A stretch of DNA of 64,000 nucleotides, taken from the NCBI GenBank assembly GCA_033002965.1, contig JAURVB010010284.1, forward strand, positions 1 through 64,000, in the 5' to 3' direction. The DNA comes from Piper betle (Eukaryota; Streptophyta; Magnoliopsida; Piperales; Piperaceae). Of the stretch, positions 58,797 to 64,000 are shown piece after piece. The position numbers and the translations under genes were made by a program. The notes under the pieces are model-generated. The model was not told where the DNA came from and made no database searches. It saw only the letters and a program-made list of their open reading frames with translations. Position 1 is the first letter of the stretch, and each line of letters begins with the position of its first letter.

Positions 58797-58820
58797 AAAA
58801 TTATACTTATGTATAATTTT
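58797..58820 (+). repeat. conserved hairpin of the LTR family
   Basis: AAAATTATAC, four-base loop, GTATAATTTT: a perfect 10-bp stem. Also at 59652-59675, 61599-61622, 51329-51352 and (complement copy) 46165-46188, with loops TTAT, TAAT or ATTA. A worn copy is at 30371-30394. Confidence 0.9.
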
Positions 58821-59028
58821 ATGTCATCGTTCAGATTAGGATCATTGGTCGCAGCTACAAGTTCAAAATATCCAGGTCCTATAATTATTTAAAATGTTGT
58901 ATTTTCCTTTGTGGATAACCTAGTCAGCCTGAGCCCATATTCGACCACCATGCATCGAGTGCAACTGGGGTCAAGGAATTGACTCAGTCTAGCACGAGCT
59001 ACACCCTTCATAATCAAATAAAGCACAT

Positions 59029-59604
59029 AATCGACTGACTCATCAACCAATAAATTAGACATGGTGGATTGGACTCGCCAGCTAATTACGGACATGGTGG
59101 ATTGGACCCACCAGTCGATAACAGACATGGCAGATTAGACTCGTCAGCTAGTAATGCACATGATGGACTGACCCATCAGCCAATAAATTGGACATGGCGG
59201 ATTAGACTCGCTAGCCAATTACAAACATGGTGGATTGGACCTACCAGCCGATAACAGACATGGCGGATTGGACTTGCCAGCCAATTACGGACATGGTGGA
59301 TTAGGCCCACCAGCCGATAACGGACATGGCGGATTGGACTTGCCAGCCGGTAATGGACATGATGGATTGACCCATCAGCAAATAAATTAGACATGGCGGA
59401 TTGGACTCACCAGCCAATTACTGACATAGTGGACTGACCCATCAGCCAATAGATGGACATGGTGGACTGACCCATGAACCAACTAATGGACATGGAGGAT
59501 TGGACTCACCAGCCAATAACGGACATGGCGGATTGGACTCGCTAGCCGGTAACGTACATGATGGACTGACTTATCACCCAATAGATGGACATGGTGGACA
59601 GACA
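59029..59604 (+). repeat. 33-bp-unit minisatellite in the 3' LTR of O
   Basis: Same monomers as the array at 43219 (GGACATGGCGGATTGGACTC, GGACATGATGGACTGACCCA), with more disorder between monomer types. Confidence 0.9.
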
Positions 59605-59605
59605 C

Positions 59606-59787
59606 AATATATATATATTAGACATTTAGTTGCAAGCATTTCTACTCGAATAAAATTATACTTATGTATAATTTTATGTTCTCATTAAGATTAGAATCAT
59701 TGGTTGTGGTTTCGAGTTCACTCACAAACTATCCAGGTTCGTATAATTATTTGAAATTTTGTATTTTCCCTTCTTGGCTGCCCTGGT
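59606..59787 (+). repeat. second hairpin-bearing LTR fragment
   Basis: Repeats the segment found at 58765-58920 (TTAGTTGCA..CATTTCTACTC, hairpin at 59652, GTATAATTATTTGAAAT) and breaks at CTGCCCTGGT where the next LTR starts. Confidence 0.75.
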
Positions 59788-60003
59788 TGTAAAGTTCGTG
59801 TAAAAATTTTCTTTTTAATATATTCAACTCGGGCAGGGAAAGATCGAACGTTAGAGAATTAATATTAATTATATTATATTCTCTACCTGGATAAGTCTAC
59901 CCGATTAAATATTTTATTCTTTACGCGGTTACCGGTTGAAGGAATTAAATACGAGTGTTAGTGTGTTTCCACAAACCCTAGCCATCATTTCATTTATAAA
60001 ATA

Positions 60004-62822
60004 TGTAAAGACCTGGAAAAAAATAATAATAATAATAAATAAAAAATATATATATAAATAATAATAATAATAACGTTCGACGCGGGGGGATCGAACGTGG
60101 GAAAAAATTTCGTTAGCTGGTTAGGTATGAATTACCTGGTTAATTGAGAAGTAATTTCTAACCGGACGATTCTACTTGAATCGGTCAAGTTGACCACATT
60201 ATTTATCCATCTAACCATTTAAGTGAATCATACCATGTACCCACTTAAGAGGTTAAGTGAATTATTTATCCATTTAACCATTTAAGTGAATCATACCATG
60301 TACCCGTTTAAGAGGTTAAGTGAAATGGTTAAGTGAACCGTATTGATTACCCAATTACTCGATTAAAGGAATTGCGATGAAAGGGTGTTTCCACAAACCC
60401 TAGCCGTCATTTCATTCTTTGTAAAAGGAGAAGGGGAGGGCGTCTTCTACATCTTTCTTCTCCTTGGACAGATGCTAGCTTTCCTCCTTCTCTCGGGTAA
60501 TTCCTTTTCCTTTCTTTTTCTTTTGTTGCATGCATACACATGTTGCATAAATCATAAACATGTTAAACATAAGAATCAAATGAGAAATCAACAAGGGAAG
60601 AAGAAAACCAGGAGGACGTCCTGCTGTTTTAGAAGCAGCAACAACACCATCCTCCATCCTTGTGAGTAGGGTTGACGTGCTGGAAGTAGGGAGTGTTCCC
60701 AGCGGTGCTGTTGGCCGGACGGAGTCGCCTTGGGCTGCCGAGTCAGACCGGCGGGGAGAGATGTAAATCAGGAAGTGGAGGGAGACCAGGTTGGTGTTGA
60801 TTGGGTGGTGTTGCTGGCCAGACGTGGATCCGCCATGGAAAGGGCAGACTGGTCGTCACATGGGGTGGTGCTGGTCGTCACCTTGATGGGGCAGGACATG
60901 GTCGCCATGGCTGCTGGTCGGTCACCATGAATGGTGAAATTAAGGTCCCCATGTAGGGTGTAGTCCGAGTTCCATGAGACAGCAGTGGATAAAGGTTGGA
61001 TCTTTGTTGTTTTTCCAATCAGATTAGTGGGGTAGATAGAAGATGGGATCTGAGATTGGGTGGAAGGAAAAGAAGACGGGCTGGTCGGGTGCTGTTTATG
61101 TGGCTGACTAGAATAGTCGCCATGGGTCTGGTCGGGGTTGCTGTTTGGGTGGCCAGGATGGGGTCACGAAGCACTAGTTGAGGGTTGCCATGTTGTGGCC
61201 AATTTGGTGACGCCATAGGAGCAAATGGAAGCTGCCACATTAATGGTTGGTCGCCATGCATGGTGAAAATACCAGCTTTTGATGGTTGATTACAATAAAG
61301 CTGGGAGCTTTGGGGTCGTTAAATGAATTGTTAAAGTGGGATGACAACCAGGTCAATATAGGAGAACTCGATGCGGTTGAGTTAGAATATAAGGTAAATA
61401 CAAAAGACTAAAGTATGGGATATGTTAATAATTGAATTATCAATTAGTTAATGGGGATTTGGATGGGGATAATTAATAATTAATGATCATTAGAATTGCT
61501 GAAAATTTAATAAGAAATAAAGACTAACATGAACTAATTACATCATTTAAAATTGATAGTATATTAGTCATGTAGTTGCATGAAGGTTCATGCAAAATAA
61601 AATTATACTAATGTATAATTTTATGCCCTTATTCAGATTAGGGTTAACGGTTCATAGTCAGATGAAATCACAAGTCAGGTACGTATAATAGGTAGAACAT
61701 CATACTTTCCTTGTTGGTAGCCTAGGTCGGCCTGAGCCCAGATTCGACCACCATGCACCGAGTGCAACCGGGGTCAAAGAGTTGACTTAGTCCGACACTG
61801 GGTCGTATTATGTGCGTAAATTGTGTAAAGCATCGACATTGTTTTGGAGTAGTGATAGCCGCCCCATAAAAAGGCTACGGCCGGGGTGAGTGAGGCACAG
61901 CGATTCCTCCATCGCACTGGAGTGCAGTGATAGCCTCCCCATAAAAGGCTACGGCTGAGGTGTGCAAGGCACTGGCACTATAGTTGGCAGTGAGAGCTTC
62001 CCCACAAACGGGCATAGCAATCATCTGAGTGCAGTGATAGCCTCACCATAAAAAGGCTACGGTCGGGGTGTGCAAGGCACTGGCATCGGAGTGCAGTGAT
62101 AGCCTCCCCATAAAAGGGCTACGGCCGGGGTGTGCAAGGCACTGGCATCGGAGTGTAGTGATAGCCTCCCCATAAAAAGGCTACGGCCGGGGTGTGCAAG
62201 GCACTAGCATCGGAGTTCAGCGATAGCCTCCCCATAAAAGGCTGCGGCCGGGGTGTGCTAGGCACTGGCACTAAAATTGGTAGTGAGAGCTTCCCCACAA
62301 ACGGGGTGCAGCAATCACCTGAGTGCAGTGATAGCTACCCCACAAAAAGGCTACGGCCGGGGTGTGTGAGGCACTGGCACTGGAAACGGTAGTGGTAGCC
62401 TCCCCACAAAAGGGCTACGGCCAGGGTGTGCAGATCACAGCGGACACCCCCTCCGCATTGTTTTGGAGTACAGCGGAATCGCTCCACCGCATATTAAAAT
62501 AAACTTAAGGAAATAGTAGAATGTACTTGTTTTATTTTATCTATTATACTACTTAGTGTTGTAATCACTAACGCGGAATTGCCTCCGCAGATGTGCAGAT
62601 ACTAGATTAGGTGATTGACAACTAGAGCATGGAGCAAAATAAATATGAGGACTCCTTTTTTTACTATTTGAGAAATAAGTGTGGCTACTGGGGAACGGTC
62701 CAAGACTGTGGGATCTTTATATATGTTTTTGTTTACAAAAATGTTAGACATATTTGCTTAAATTTTGAGTAACACCTTGCCAGCTAGGCCCACAATGTTG
62801 TGAAAAATGGTGGGTCGTTACA
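60004..62822 (+). repeat. complete solo LTR of the hairpin family
   Basis: TGTAAAGACCTGGAAAAAA to GGTGGGTCGTTACA, 2,819 bases, uninterrupted: AAT microsatellite, GC-rich island (60610-60930), hairpin (61599-61622), GGTCGGCCTGAGCCC block, ~109-bp array (61842-62480), end block. The best reference copy for this LTR type in the window. A clean 5-bp duplication is not visible (AAATA left, AAGAC right). Confidence 0.8.
61842..62480 (+). repeat. ~109-bp minisatellite with a half-unit run
   Basis: As at 51572, but at 62030-62270 one half-unit of about 62 bases (GTGCAGTGATAGCCTCCCCA..GGTGTGCAAGGCACTGGC) is repeated alone three to four times before the full dimer returns. Confidence 0.88.
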
Positions 62823-64000
62823 AAGACGTCCTCCACCCTAGCCTTCATTTGCTTTCTCTTCTCCTCTTCCTTTCCGGTGTGTCTTTTTCCTTGCTTAGGT
62901 ATTCTTCCTATCTCCTTTTTCTTAATTTTCTTGCATGCATATTTTAATTTGATAATAAGCTTTATAATCGTGAGGATTAGAAGTTTAAAATCAATAAGAA
63001 AACAAATATAATTTTACACCGGAGAAACTAAAATTGCCGACGAGTTTCCCCTGTTCGGCGAGATGGGCAAGCACGGGCAACCCTCGTCGGGAATCAGTGG
63101 CGACGACCATTCCGACGTCTGAAGATGATCCAACTCTCTTCGTCGATCAGTATAGGGTTGATCTCACGGTTGTGGATGCCGGCCTAGGGTGGTGAATAGA
63201 TAAAAACAGGGGCGACGACGATGGGTGAAGAAATCCGGCCGTCCTGGGTGGCGACGGGTCTCAATATGGCCGGGAAGGTAGATAGGCGGTCGACGGTGAC
63301 GAGGTGACCACCCAATTGAGGCGGTGACGCTCGCTGGAGGTGGAATCACCGCCGCGAGAGCGCCGCTAGGAGGGCGATGCGGGCGTCGCCACGGCGGGAA
63401 TACGGCTGGAGTTGGCCGGGCGACACCACAATGGCTGCCAGAGACGGTTGCCGGCAGTGGCTGGAGGGCGGATGCTGTCGGGAACAGGGGATGGCACCGA
63501 GGAAGAAGAAGAAGAAGAAGAAGGGTGGTGGCAATTCTGTAAATACTGGTTGACTCAATACCGACTCGAGTTAAAAATAATACGAACCCGTAATAAATCT
63601 TTAAAAATAATTATTTTAACGGGTTATAGGGTAAAGTTACTAAACAAATTAGTTATTAGACGAAGTCGACATTTACATAAGTAATGAAAATACGGTAATG
63701 AGAAACTGTCGATAATTAATCGGTGTAATAAAAGTGATTAAATTAAATCGGATGGTTATAAGTGATTAATAAATAAAGATGTTACCTTTACCATATTAAA
63801 TTTAATATTAGGAAAATAAAGTGATTATTGTAATAACGAGTCAGTAATGTAGAAAATGAGTTATTAAACTATAGTCGGGTAGCAATCACTCGCGTCGAAC
63901 CTAAATAACATAATGGAAATAAATAAAGTTACAAACTTTATAGTGTCAAATAATTTAAAATAATTATATTAATAATATTTATGAATTAAAATAATACAAA

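Larger units (their letters stand above)
38436..59605 (+). mobile_element. Tekay-like element O with multiple nested insertions
   Basis: LTR starts at 38436 and 56768 share TGTAAGG(G/A)CTGTGAAAA(A)TAATAA and the following ~200 bases. Internal pieces (RT to IN at 39671-42652, IN end and chromodomain at 56123-56767) read in one direction and complement each other: the first breaks off at ..GGGAGAAACAC and the second starts about 150 bases further along, judged against element Q. Everything between 42653 and 56122 is an insertion (LTR P with its own guests). PBS, gag and PR are lost by a deletion that joins the 5' LTR to RT at 39670/39671. Confidence 0.7.
56768..59605 (+). repeat. 3' LTR of element O, 3' end lost
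   Basis: Starts TGTAAGGACTGTG; carries six 21-bp units (56812-56937), GC-rich island (57240-57480), AT-rich middle (GATAATGATAAACG-like near 58160), hairpin (58797-58820), GTCAGCCTGAGCCC block and a 33-bp-unit array (59029-59604). After the array it jumps to an earlier LTR segment (59606), so the usual TTACA end is absent. Confidence 0.78.
59788..64000 (+). repeat. LTR Y, split by an inner LTR, running off the window
   Basis: Starts TGTAAAGTTCGTG at 59788 and continues to 60003 (CACAAACCCTAGCCATCATT). It resumes at 62823 with GACGTCCTCCACCCTAGCCT, the expected next block when compared with 57055. GC-rich island at 63020-63500, then the AT-rich middle (CGATAATTAATCGG at 63710). The hairpin and right half lie beyond the window. 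Confidence 0.7.

Noticed and set aside
59999..62827. TSD for the inner LTR at 60004-62822
   Set aside because: AAATA and AAGAC do not match; shifting the end to force a match would break the CA terminus.

Overview
This window looks like repeat-dense, non-genic DNA from a large flowering-plant genome. The organism type is inferred from element types: Tekay/Del-like and Reina-like Ty3/gypsy chromoviruses, a BED-finger hAT transposase of the RICESLEEPER type, a Helitron-type helicase, TRIM-sized LTR elements, and primer sites matching plant initiator-Met tRNA. I found no convincing host gene, tRNA, rRNA or CRISPR array. Every coding stretch I recognise is a decayed transposon protein.

Layout. 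1-2980: unassigned AT-rich DNA. 2982-6780: minus-strand Reina-like gypsy, 5'-truncated, with PR, RT, RNase H, IN and a 3' LTR. 6780-8260: unassigned AT-rich DNA with a TA microsatellite. 8270-10051: two nested hAT-like non-autonomous elements; the inner one (8905-9945) has an 8-bp target duplication. 10900-16435: a decayed 5.5-kb hAT element with a minus-strand transposase and an internal tandem array. 16436-23350: Tekay-type LTR pieces and a minus-strand Tekay polyprotein. 23360-31100: three large LTRs of the Tekay superfamily, one a solo LTR (27874-30244) with a perfect TSD. 31101-35170: degenerate LTR fragments. 35683-36930: Helitron helicase pseudogene.

38436-59605 is a nest that can be unpicked from the sequence. 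A Tekay element O (LTRs starting at 38436 and 56768) is broken in its integrase by a small LTR element with two unlike LTRs (41492-42374) and by a solo LTR P (42653-56122). P carries a 33-bp-unit minisatellite. That array is split by a 9.6-kb Tekay element Q (44002-53625) and by a solo LTR Z (53728-55544), both at the same position of the same repeat unit. The 3' LTR of Q holds two TRIM elements (51648-52183 minus, 52477-52972 plus). At the right edge an LTR sits inside another LTR (59788 to the window end, with 60004-62822 inside).

The most interesting signal is the LTR family itself. Copies share the same ends, a 10-bp-stem hairpin, a GC-rich island and a conserved 3' block, but between the hairpin and the 3' block they carry different tandem arrays (33-bp, 33/40-bp, about 109-bp). 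The TRIMs share the primer site and the motif before the polypurine tract with the Tekay elements, suggesting cross-mobilisation. Protein genes of all elements are interrupted by stops, mostly explicable as C-to-T or G-to-A changes, and by small indels.
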